Of a stretch of 6,838 nucleotides of DNA, positions 1 to 6,384 are shown in pieces. Source of the DNA: Bacteroidales bacterium (GTDB taxonomy: Bacteria > Bacteroidota > Bacteroidia > Bacteroidales > UBA7960); contig SKTA01000105.1 in NCBI GenBank assembly GCA_007122745.1, positions 1-6,838 of the forward strand, given 5' to 3'. The notes under the pieces were generated by a model, which did no database searches, was not told where the DNA came from, and saw only the letters and a list, made by a program, of their open reading frames with translations. Position numbers and translations under genes: made by a program. The stretch's first letter is position 1. Each line of letters starts with the position of its first letter.

Positions 1-2198
1 ATTCAGGTGCAAGCGCGCCATATGACCTTATTTACGGTCCATACGGCTTTGATCCGTTTTCCGAAGGCACCCTGGTAGAAGGCCTGCTGCTTCCAGAATA
101 TGAGGCAACAGGATTAAACCATTCAACTTTTTATGAGTTCTATGTACTCGGCGATTGTAACGGTATTGCCTCCGAATGGTCATCAGCCGGCTTATTCAGA
201 ACAGACTGCGGACAAGCATCATTAACCATTGTTTCACCTTCAGGCGGTGAGGTTTTTAACACAGACCAGACAACCGAAATACCTGTTCAGATTGACTTTA
301 TTGGCTGTGAGTCATCAGACGTACAAGTAATGATTGTTGACGAGTATCTGAATGCTGTTTCTTCCGGTAATTGGTTCCACATACATGCAACAGGGACTTA
401 CAGCCTTAACATTCAGATTCCTGATGCAATATGTTCAGGCTCATATGCTATTGGCATGAGTTATTGGGATGAGACAACGAATAATAACGTCTCGCACTAC
501 TCCGCCTTTTTCGACATCGTCAATGATGAAAATAAGCTTGAAGTAAGTCAGCCATGGCATAACCAAACCTTGCTTACCGGCAGAAATTATAATATCAGGT
601 GGAACAGCAGCATGAATGAGCCTGTAAATCTTTATTATTCACTGGATAATGGTATTAATTGGCATGCTATCATGCAAAATGTGGCCTCCAACTGTGGAAC
701 AACACCCTGGGGTTACAATAATTATGATTGGCTGGTGCCTGCCACTATCCAGGGCACTTACAATGAATGCAGGATCAAGATCAGCTCGTTAGACAACCCT
801 CATGTTTACGCCATTAGCGAGACATTCATTATCACAAGCATACAACCTTTAACATTTATTCAACCGGCAGCGGGCGATATTGTAGCCTCGGGCAGTGATC
901 TTGATCTGGTTTTCAGTGTAACTGAACCTTCAGGAATGAATATTTATTTAGTTCAAAGTAATGGAGGAAGTCAGCATTTAGGTTATTACGAAGCATCAGC
1001 AGGTGTAAATGCAATTACCTATAACACCACTGGTTGGCCTGAGGGACTTGATCAATTCTTTCATATTTTTCACTTTAAAAGCCAAATGTGGTTCCAAAGT
1101 CCGCGTTTCGCCATTCTGGACGGCGAGCCGGGATGCCTGCCTCCGGGCTATGCGCAGGTATCTGACCAAGAACCAACAAGTGTTGATATCAGCTGGGTGG
1201 ATTATGGAGGCAGCAATTCCTGGGATTTGGAATGGGGGATTGGCGCGATAAATCAAGGCGAAGGCAATCTGATATCCAACATTAGTCAAAACCACACATC
1301 CCTTACAAGCCTGACACCGGGAAGTTCGTTTACATTTTATCTTGCCTCCAACTGCGATGACGGCTTACAGAGCGATTGGGTCGGACCATTCTGGTTTTAC
1401 ACACCCTTGCATTATACCATCACCGCTTTCACCGGAGAAAATGGAAATGTCAGCCCCCTTGGCCAAATTAATGTGCTTCCCGGTGCAGATCAACCCTTTG
1501 TCATTGAGCCGGATTTTGGATATGAGGTAGCCGATGTGCTCATTGATGGTGTTAGCGTGGGTGCCGTGGAAACTTTCACTTTCAGCAACGTAACAGCCAA
1601 TCACACCATCGAGGCCATTTTTAGCCCGCTGACCAATATACTGCACCTGGCCAAAGAAGAAGATGAAACCATTACCGGTGAAGCCTGCTTCTTTTCACCG
1701 TATAGCATTTGGGTGGCAGGTTTTGGATATGATTTCATTGTAGAGCCGGGTGGCGACGTAACACTGGTTGCTGCCGAAAGCATACGCCTGCTGCCGGGTA
1801 CGAAGGTCGCAAGCGGCGCACAGCTGCATTCACACATAGCTGTTGATGGTGTTGACTATTGCGTACCTTCCGGGGATGCTGAAAAGGACGATCCTTTGCC
1901 GGCACATCAAGGTACTGATTCAGATGGTGATATTCTCACTCTAGATCGCAACAACGAGTTCTTCAGGATGTATCCCAACCCTACTGAAGGTACCTTTACA
2001 CTTGAACTGACCGGCACGGAGCACGATGAAATCATTTCAGTGGATATATTTGGAATGACTGGTTCACGTGTTTTCAGCGTGAATCTACCCGCACAAAGGA
2101 TGCACATGCTGAGTCTCGAGGGCCAGCAGCCGGGCATGTATTTCATAAGGGTAATGTCAGGCCAACAGATTGGTATAGAACGACTGATAAAGCGATAA
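1..2198 (+). CDS. Large secreted multidomain protein with type IX secretion sorting domain (5' end outside window)
   Basis: The frame is open from position 3 to the TAA at 2196-2198, followed by an in-frame TGA, giving 731 visible residues; the ATG at 330 is internal. Visible modules in order: the end of a fibronectin type III-like domain (nt 3-220), an Ig-like stretch starting LTIVSPSGGEVF (about nt 220-530), a Kre9/KNH-like Ig module (about nt 535-840; IRWNSS, YYSLDNGINW, VP, CRIKISS), another beta-rich module (about nt 850-1120), a second fibronectin type III-like domain (about nt 1130-1400; WDLEWG, SLTPGSSFTFYLASNC), a divergent InlB-B-repeat-like module (about nt 1410-1630; GNVSP, IEPDFGYEVADVLIDG, ANHTIEAIF), a short beta segment (LLPGTKVASGAQLHSHI) and the C-terminal sorting domain. 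No catalytic domain is visible, so a structural, adhesive or binding role is inferred; an enzyme domain could lie upstream. It converges on the metal operon and is probably unrelated to it. Confidence 0.88.
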   Translation, partial: SGASAPYDLIYGPYGFDPFSEGTLVEGLLLPEYEATGLNHSTFYEFYVLGDCNGIASEWSSAGLFRTDCGQASLTIVSPSGGEVFNTDQTTEIPVQIDFIGCESSDVQVMIVDEYLNAVSSGNWFHIHATGTYSLNIQIPDAICSGSYAIGMSYWDETTNNNVSHYSAFFDIVNDENKLEVSQPWHNQTLLTGRNYNIRWNSSMNEPVNLYYSLDNGINWHAIMQNVASNCGTTPWGYNNYDWLVPATIQGTYNECRIKISSLDNPHVYAISETFIITSIQPLTFIQPAAGDIVASGSDLDLVFSVTEPSGMNIYLVQSNGGSQHLGYYEASAGVNAITYNTTGWPEGLDQFFHIFHFKSQMWFQSPRFAILDGEPGCLPPGYAQVSDQEPTSVDISWVDYGGSNSWDLEWGIGAINQGEGNLISNISQNHTSLTSLTPGSSFTFYLASNCDDGLQSDWVGPFWFYTPLHYTITAFTGENGNVSPLGQINVLPGADQPFVIEPDFGYEVADVLIDGVSVGAVETFTFSNVTANHTIEAIFSPLTNILHLAKEEDETITGEACFFSPYSIWVAGFGYDFIVEPGGDVTLVAAESIRLLPGTKVASGAQLHSHIAVDGVDYCVPSGDAEKDDPLPAHQGTDSDGDILTLDRNNEFFRMYPNPTEGTFTLELTGTEHDEIISVDIFGMTGSRVFSVNLPAQRMHMLSLEGQQPGMYFIRVMSGQQIGIERLIKR
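1959..2195 (+). other. Type IX secretion (Por) type A C-terminal sorting domain
   Basis: The last roughly 79 residues start FFRMYPNPTEGTFTLEL, continue with the VDIFGMTGSRVF strand and end PGMYFIRVMSGQQIGIERLIKR-like: the usual order YPNP, then xxxDxxGxxV, then LxxGxYxxxV, then a short basic end. In this family the domain sends a Sec-exported protein through the type IX outer-membrane translocon and is normally cleaved on anchoring to the surface or release. It is preceded by an acidic, proline-containing linker (about nt 1870-1955), typical of a hinge before this domain. This is the strongest taxonomic marker in the window, since the system is confined to the Bacteroidota and close relatives. 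Confidence 0.93.
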
Positions 2199-2234
2199 TG
2201 AGAATCACAATCCACTTTTTAGTATGACAAGGCC

Positions 2235-2489
2235 CTACTCCTTCACCTGCTCCTTCATCTTGTGCTCCATTTCTGCGATGAGGTCTTCAATATGCTCCTT
2301 GGTGCCCGCAAGCTCTTCAAGGCTCATGCTGGCATAATCCTTTGTCCCCGACGGAACAGGCAGGGTGATCCCCTGGCCCTTCAAAAACTCATCCACCTGG
2401 TCCTTGTTCTTCATGTACAGGTAGTAAGCAGTTACCGATAAGCCGATTCCGATAAGGATTCCTGTTGTATAATTTCCTTTTGTGTCCAT
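2235..2489 (-). CDS. Small single-pass membrane protein at end of metal ATPase operon (PacL/DUF5132-like architecture)
   Basis: 84 residues. A short polar N-terminus (MDTKGNYTT) is followed by one hydrophobic segment (about residues 8-26), a charged stretch (MKNKDQVDEF), a short loop with LPVPSG, and a charged helix at about residues 54-83 containing LEELAGTKEHIEDLIAEMEH. The start is the ATG at 2487-2489, 8 nt after the stop of the 273-aa gene, so it is almost certainly co-transcribed and is the last gene of the operon. I cannot assign a family by sequence alone. The plan (N-terminal membrane helix, then a soluble acidic/His-containing helix, encoded beside a P1B ATPase) matches PacL proteins (DUF1490) of mycobacteria and small DUF5132-type proteins near HMA-domain ATPases. 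A scaffold or metal-chaperone role at the membrane is inferred. E/H residues near the C-terminus (ExxEHK) could bind metal. Confidence 0.75.
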   Translation of the reverse strand: MDTKGNYTTGILIGIGLSVTAYYLYMKNKDQVDEFLKGQGITLPVPSGTKDYASMSLEELAGTKEHIEDLIAEMEHKMKEQVKE

Positions 2490-2497
2490 AATGGGTA

Positions 2498-3319
2498 TTA
2501 TTGGTTAAAGTTTAAAATGATTCGGTTTACTTTCTCACCAATTCCTTCCAGATTGGTTTTGTGAGACTTAAGCAGTGTTTTGGATTTCTCGAATATGGTA
2601 TTGTCAAAACCGGTTTCCGAAGATAAAAACTTTTCGGCAAATACATTCAACAAATCCATATATCCGGTCTTGGAAGCGAGTTTTGACACATTCACTTCAT
2701 AATTTTTCCCCTTTTCTCCGGTCTTGCGTATTTCGAGCAATATCCCCTCCCCTTCTTTTGAGGAGAAATGCCTGCCAAAAGTTGTCAGCCAGGTAAGTGC
2801 TGAAGGGAACAACAGGTTTTTTCCTGAAAGTGCCCGGTTGGCCAGGAAAACAAGAGAGAAAACCTCCGGGTCAACACTCCCTTTTTTACGGTAATCATAG
2901 CCTGCATGCTCGAGCACTGCAGCAGAAGTTGTGATTACACTGAGCCATTCGAGACTTTTCTGAAAGGGTGCACGGTGAAGAAAAAGGGTATTAAGCCCTG
3001 AAGCAATGATACTGAGGCCTGCTAAAATACCTTTGGGCGTAATAAACTGGCGCTCGGTTTTTCGGGTAATATGCACCGGTTTTATATCATTTTCCAGAGA
3101 AAAAGCCAGCGCTGTGCGAATGAGGATCTCCTGCAGCTGAACAACCCCTTCATCGAAATGTACCAGCATACTTCGTGTAACGGGAGCATAGTGCATTTCG
3201 TTGATTCCTTCATGCTCCATGACATGCTTTTTCAATTTTTCAACTTTCAGCAGCGGTTTCGACAAGCGGAACCTGACCCTTCCGGGCAGATTGTGTGATA
3301 TGTAAATGGAGAGATCCAT
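2498..3319 (-). CDS. HMA-like domain protein with ATPase-like membrane region but no catalytic domains
   Basis: 273 residues. Residues 1-75 look like a heavy-metal-associated fold of the HMA_2 type: HNLPGRVRFRL at 9-19, a helix, MLVHFDEG as a strand at 51-58, then a helix. There is no CxxC and no cysteine in the whole protein. Residues about 95-115, 122-138 and 152-182 are hydrophobic and follow the order seen in the N-terminal membrane region of the neighbouring ATPase: hairpin, then AGYDYRKKGSVDPE, then a hydrophobic run ending LSGKN (ATPase: SGFESLHDTGKPNADT, then LLSGN). The A, P and N domains are absent. The last 85 residues are charged and helical, of unknown role. The ATG at 3317-3319 follows the ATPase stop by 2 nt, implying translational coupling. 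It may be a regulatory or assembly subunit of the ATPase, or a separate metal-binding membrane protein. The fold call is moderate and the function unknown. Confidence 0.85.
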   Translation of the reverse strand: MDLSIYISHNLPGRVRFRLSKPLLKVEKLKKHVMEHEGINEMHYAPVTRSMLVHFDEGVVQLQEILIRTALAFSLENDIKPVHITRKTERQFITPKGILAGLSIIASGLNTLFLHRAPFQKSLEWLSVITTSAAVLEHAGYDYRKKGSVDPEVFSLVFLANRALSGKNLLFPSALTWLTTFGRHFSSKEGEGILLEIRKTGEKGKNYEVNVSKLASKTGYMDLLNVFAEKFLSSETGFDNTIFEKSKTLLKSHKTNLEGIGEKVNRIILNFNQ

Positions 3320-3321
3320 GA

Positions 3322-5538
3322 TTACTTGAGTTGGTTTTTATTCATATCAAAAAAGAACAGGCGCAATGAATTGGATACGACAGCCACAGTTGTCATATTG
3401 TGTAAAAACGCTCCCCAGAATACCGGCAACACCCCCATTGCTCCCAGCACGAGGCCAATGCTGTTTACCCCTATAGATGTGGCAAAGTTTTGCCTTACAA
3501 TGCCCATGGTACTGCGTGAAAGCATGATGAGTGCCGGAATGGTAAGGGGGTCATCACTGCGGATGGTAATATCAGCGGCCTCCATGGCCAGGTCGGTTCG
3601 CTTGCTGCCGAGGGCAATGCCCACATCGGCGTATGCCAGCGCAGGTGCATCGTTTATGCCATCACCGATCATGGCAACCCGAAAGCCTTTTGACTGAAGT
3701 TGCAGGGCAAACTTTGCCTTGTCTTCGGGAAGCAGCTCTGATTCAAAGCGGTCAAACATCATACGCGAAGCCACCAGCTCAGCTTGCTGCTCCACATCGC
3801 CGGTCAGCAAAATAATGTCATCAATTTTAAGATTGCGCAACCTGTTCAGCGATTTCTTCATATTCTCGCGCAGCGGATCCATAATGCCAATTAGCCCGGC
3901 AAGGGTATCACCTTTGGCCACATATACAAAATTTTCTCCCCGCAGCATCAGCCGGGCAACAGCGTCGCCCGCAGCATCCGTTGAAATGCCATTTTCTTTC
4001 ATAAATTTGGCATTCCCCACCCTGATGATATCTTTCTTCACCTGTGTTTTTACCCCCCGGGCTACCACCACCTCTATCACGCAATGCTTGGGAATCTTCC
4101 ACCCACGGCTTTTCATCTTTTCAAGTATGGCATGCGCAATGGGATGGGTAGATGTTTCTTCTGCTGCAGCAGCCAAAGACAGAATATCCTTCTCTGTAAT
4201 GTTTTCTGTAAGGGGTATAACCGACTTTACTTCGGGGTTTCCTTCGGTAAGGGTGCCGGTTTTGTCAAAAATCAACGTTTCTGTATCGGCAAGCATCTCC
4301 AGGTAGTTGCTCCCTTTGATGAGTATGCCATTGCGTGCTGCAGTTGATATGGCCGCCGTAAGTGCCGTAGCCGTGGACAGCCGTATCCCGCAGGAATAAT
4401 CAATTACAAGCATATTCAATGCCCTTGCAATGTTGCCTGTAACCATGAAAACAACCGCACCCAGGGCAAAATTCAATGGGATGAGCTGCGCAGAAAACCT
4501 GTCGGCAATGTTTTGCACCTGTGCTTTATATAAGGTAGCTTCTTCCACCATATGAATGATACGGGCCGCTGCCGTGTCTTCCTTTATTTTTTCAGCAAAA
4601 ACGGTGATGGTACCACTTTTCACCACACTCCCTGCAAACACTTTTTCATTTACTTTTTTCTCGCGGGGCATAAACTCCCCGGTAATAGAGGACTCATCAA
4701 CCAGCCCGCTTCCTTTTTCCACATAGCCATCTACACTGATAATTTCACCGGTATGAACCACAATATGGTCTCCGACCTTTATTTCATCGGCGGGAATCTT
4801 TATCAAACGCTCGTCATCCAACACTTTCCATACAAATTTTTCACCGGTGGAGAGCATATCGCGGATGGCACTGCGCGTTTTGTTCATGCTGTAGGCAGTA
4901 ATTAACTCTGCCGTATCGGCCAACACGATAATGGTAAGAGCGGATATAGTGTTACCTGAAAGCAGACTGGCAAAAATGGCCGCGCTGCTGAGGGTGTCGG
5001 CGTTTGGTTTTCCGGTATCGTGCAACGACTCAAAGCCGCTTTTTATGATCGGCAAAGACAGGGAGATGCTGGTGAGTGAAGTAAATCCCAGCAGGCGGCC
5101 CAGCAGCGAAGCCCCTTTCGCCTTTCCGCCGCGTGTAAGCAATGCATAGGTGAGTGCGCCGGCACCCACAAGCACATTGCGCAACAGACTGCCGACAGGT
5201 TCTTCCTGCAAGCGTCTCTCATTGACGGTAAGCTTGTTTTTTTCTTTGCGCTCGCGCTGATGCGCAGGAATGGAAAACAGAGAAACAACCTCTTCCAGTT
5301 GCAACAGGATAATCTCAGGAGTAACTTGCTCATTGTCATAGTGAACCACTACGTTGGAAGTTACAATCGAGAGGGTCACCTCCTTTACCCATGTCAGCTC
5401 AAGGATACGCTCCTTAATATCTTTTTCGTAATCCGCCAAATAACGAATGGCGCGACAGCCGATCCGAATGCGGCCCGGTATATGATGTAAAATCCTGCAT
5501 TTAAGCAGTGGTTGTTTGCTCAAACCTTTCCAATGCAT
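3322..5538 (-). CDS. Heavy-metal translocating P1B-type ATPase with cysteine-free HMA_2-like domain and atypical membrane metal site
   Basis: 738 residues. It has an N-terminal HMA-like domain (about 10-90, HHIPGRIRI at 18-26, no CxxC), four membrane segments (about 119-135, 147-165, 184-196, 198-214), the actuator domain with TGE at 286-288, membrane segments at about 353-369 and 372-394, the phosphorylation motif DKTGT with Asp425, the nucleotide-binding HP at 465-466, TGD at 579-581, GDGIND at 625-630 and two final segments (about 683-728). All catalytic motifs are intact, so it should be an active ATP-driven cation pump of the inner membrane, by family most likely an exporter. The metal-site helix reads VIDYSCGIRLSTATAL (378-393): the usual C-P-C is replaced by Tyr381-Ser382-Cys383. 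The last segment has LHNMTT (712-717). The start is the ATG at 5536-5538, because an in-frame TAA lies 12 nt upstream of it; it overlaps the preceding ORF by 38 nt. The metal is not deducible; a CtpC-like (Zn/Mn) role is a guess. Confidence 0.95.
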   Translation of the reverse strand: MHWKGLSKQPLLKCRILHHIPGRIRIGCRAIRYLADYEKDIKERILELTWVKEVTLSIVTSNVVVHYDNEQVTPEIILLQLEEVVSLFSIPAHQRERKEKNKLTVNERRLQEEPVGSLLRNVLVGAGALTYALLTRGGKAKGASLLGRLLGFTSLTSISLSLPIIKSGFESLHDTGKPNADTLSSAAIFASLLSGNTISALTIIVLADTAELITAYSMNKTRSAIRDMLSTGEKFVWKVLDDERLIKIPADEIKVGDHIVVHTGEIISVDGYVEKGSGLVDESSITGEFMPREKKVNEKVFAGSVVKSGTITVFAEKIKEDTAAARIIHMVEEATLYKAQVQNIADRFSAQLIPLNFALGAVVFMVTGNIARALNMLVIDYSCGIRLSTATALTAAISTAARNGILIKGSNYLEMLADTETLIFDKTGTLTEGNPEVKSVIPLTENITEKDILSLAAAAEETSTHPIAHAILEKMKSRGWKIPKHCVIEVVVARGVKTQVKKDIIRVGNAKFMKENGISTDAAGDAVARLMLRGENFVYVAKGDTLAGLIGIMDPLRENMKKSLNRLRNLKIDDIILLTGDVEQQAELVASRMMFDRFESELLPEDKAKFALQLQSKGFRVAMIGDGINDAPALAYADVGIALGSKRTDLAMEAADITIRSDDPLTIPALIMLSRSTMGIVRQNFATSIGVNSIGLVLGAMGVLPVFWGAFLHNMTTVAVVSNSLRLFFFDMNKNQLK

Positions 5539-5695
5539 ATCCTTCTTCTGTTAACTGTGAAGCTATTCGGTCAATGGCATCCTGGTCAATGTCCTTTTCC
5601 CTTTTGATTAAGGCTTGTATGATCAGTTCATGGATCCGGCTTAACCAGGTAATGATCTCTTTCTCCTTTAAAATATCCGGATCATACACAATCAA
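5501..5695 (-). CDS. Small ORF resembling part of an HMA fold, TTG start
   Basis: 64 residues beginning at a TTG (5693-5695), the only standard start available: the frame is closed by TGA at 5720-5722 and has no ATG or GTG before the coding-like stretch. IVYDPDILKEKEIITWL resembles a strand plus helix of an HMA-type fold (compare VVHYDNEQVTPEIILLQL in the ATPase), and IASQLTEEGYALERF resembles the closing helix and strand. No PGR half is present. The coding-like pattern continues upstream of the TTG (KIDVA), so the true start may be the ATT at 5705-5707, or the segment may be joined to the preceding gene by a frameshift. It lies 13 nt after the 181-aa gene and overlaps the ATPase start by 38 nt, so its translation would help couple ATPase translation. 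It could be a real small protein or a remnant. Confidence 0.6.
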   Translation of the reverse strand: MIVYDPDILKEKEIITWLSRIHELIIQALIKREKDIDQDAIDRIASQLTEEGYALERFEQTTTA

Positions 5696-5708
5696 TGCTA
5701 CATCAATT

Positions 5709-6254
5709 TTATTCCATTTTCATCATGCTGTTATTATACGCCCAGTACACCAGGCTTATACCGGCCGGAAGAATGGAAGGACTTCTTATAATAGACCATA
5801 TCCCCATAGACAAAAAAGTGAGGCTAATGGCGGTATTCAAATCCAGCAATCCATCTGTTTGCTCGTAAATGGAGCTATTGGCAGATTTCAGTACTTTATT
5901 CACTTCCTGCCCCATCAAAGATTTTGGTGTTTTTTCCAGTTCCTTTTCCAGCCCCAGCAATTTCGCCAGTACCCCGGTGAGGGTCATCACATCAATTTTG
6001 CGTTCATCATACCTGACAAGCACGGTACCCAGTATGGGACTGATTGATAATTCCTTAATGGCGGCAGCATTCAGGAGTTGCTGCTGAAGCATTTCCCCTT
6101 TTTCCAGATTCATTTTCAAAACAGGGATATGGAACCTTACCCTGCCGGGAATGGCATGTTTGACTTCCACAATGCCACGAAACCCTTTAAATGATTTGGT
6201 TTTGCCTGAACCCGCAAATATTTTTGACAGCAGCAATCCTGTGATTATGTGCAT
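5709..6254 (-). CDS. HMA_2-like domain membrane protein, first gene of metal operon
   Basis: 181 residues. After a short N-terminus (MHIITGLLLSKIF plus a basic stretch), residues about 28-105 form an HMA-like domain: VKHAIPGRVRFHI at 31-43, a helix, IKELSISPILGTVLVRYDERK as paired strands, then a helix. It contains no cysteine, so a classical CxxC copper-type site is excluded. Residues 138-155 and 160-173 form a hydrophobic hairpin with SILPAGISLVYWAYN, a type of ending seen in HMA2-domain proteins. The ATG at 6252-6254 is about 17 nt below the inferred transcription start. It is the promoter-proximal gene of the ATPase operon and likely a membrane-attached accessory protein; whether it binds metal is unknown. 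The soluble part should face the cytoplasm, as ATPase HMA domains do (inference). Confidence 0.87.
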   Translation of the reverse strand: MHIITGLLLSKIFAGSGKTKSFKGFRGIVEVKHAIPGRVRFHIPVLKMNLEKGEMLQQQLLNAAAIKELSISPILGTVLVRYDERKIDVMTLTGVLAKLLGLEKELEKTPKSLMGQEVNKVLKSANSSIYEQTDGLLDLNTAISLTFLSMGIWSIIRSPSILPAGISLVYWAYNNSMMKME

Positions 6255-6277
6255 AGCTTAGGAATTTTATATTAAAA

Positions 6278-6307
6278 CAAAGATAAGCCAAAAAAGAGAA
6301 AGGGCAA
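6278..6307 (-). promoter_or_regulatory. Bacteroidota-type promoter of the metal ATPase operon
   Basis: On the minus strand, TTG (6305-6307) is followed by exactly 19 nt and then TATCTTTG (6278-6285), a full match to the -33 TTG / -7 TAnnTTTG pattern of the primary sigma factor in this phylum. Transcription would start near 6270, leaving a leader of about 17 nt before the ATG at 6254. The pattern and spacing are seen directly; promoter activity is inferred. Confidence 0.7.
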
Positions 6308-6326
6308 TTTGATTATATTTGTCAAA
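6308..6326. promoter_or_regulatory. Candidate operator: inverted repeat TTTGA-N9-TCAAA
   Basis: TTTGA (6308-6312) and TCAAA (6322-6326) are perfect reverse complements separated by 9 nt. The 19-bp element abuts the -33 element of the minus-strand promoter and covers the plus-strand -7 candidate, a position suited to control of both directions. The arms are only 5 bp in an A/T-rich region, so chance is a real alternative. Its size fits metalloregulators of the Fur or DtxR/MntR type, but it does not match a consensus I can name. Confidence 0.3.
6314..6321 (+). promoter_or_regulatory. Candidate -7 element for the ZIP transporter gene
   Basis: TATATTTG matches TAnnTTTG and lies 63 nt before the ATG at 6385. 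No TTG occurs 19-21 nt upstream, so the -33 half is missing; the promoter may be weak, activator-dependent, or not real. Confidence 0.35.
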
Positions 6327-6384
6327 AATTACTTGTATCAGAGAGATTTTCACAAAAAAAATAAAATTAATAATTAACATCTGG

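Noticed and set aside
330..332. ATG at 330 as the start of the large plus-strand gene
   Set aside because: The frame is open without a stop back to position 3 and encodes a recognisable fibronectin type III-like end and an Ig-like stretch upstream, so this Met is internal.
996..1295. 99-aa minus-strand and 80-aa plus-strand open frames
   Set aside because: Both lie inside the coding sequence of the surface protein in other frames and have no recognisable features.
2199..2234. Bidirectional terminator between the convergent genes
   Set aside because: A terminator is expected here, but I see no G/C-rich hairpin followed by a T-run in either direction in these 36 bases; the CTTTTTAG run alone is not enough.
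3719..4306. 195-aa open frame on the plus strand
   Set aside because: It lies entirely antisense to the phosphorylation and nucleotide-binding domains of the P-type ATPase, and its product is Ser/Arg-rich with no recognisable family. It is a shadow of the real gene.
3322..5538. Copper exporter (CopA/ActP) assignment for the ATPase
   Set aside because: It lacks both the CxxC sites in the HMA domain and the CPC membrane motif that copper pumps require.
5508..6047. 179-aa open frame on the plus strand
   Set aside because: It is antisense to the ATPase start, the 64-aa ORF and the 181-aa HMA protein, and shows no family-like sequence. The minus-strand readings are far more protein-like.
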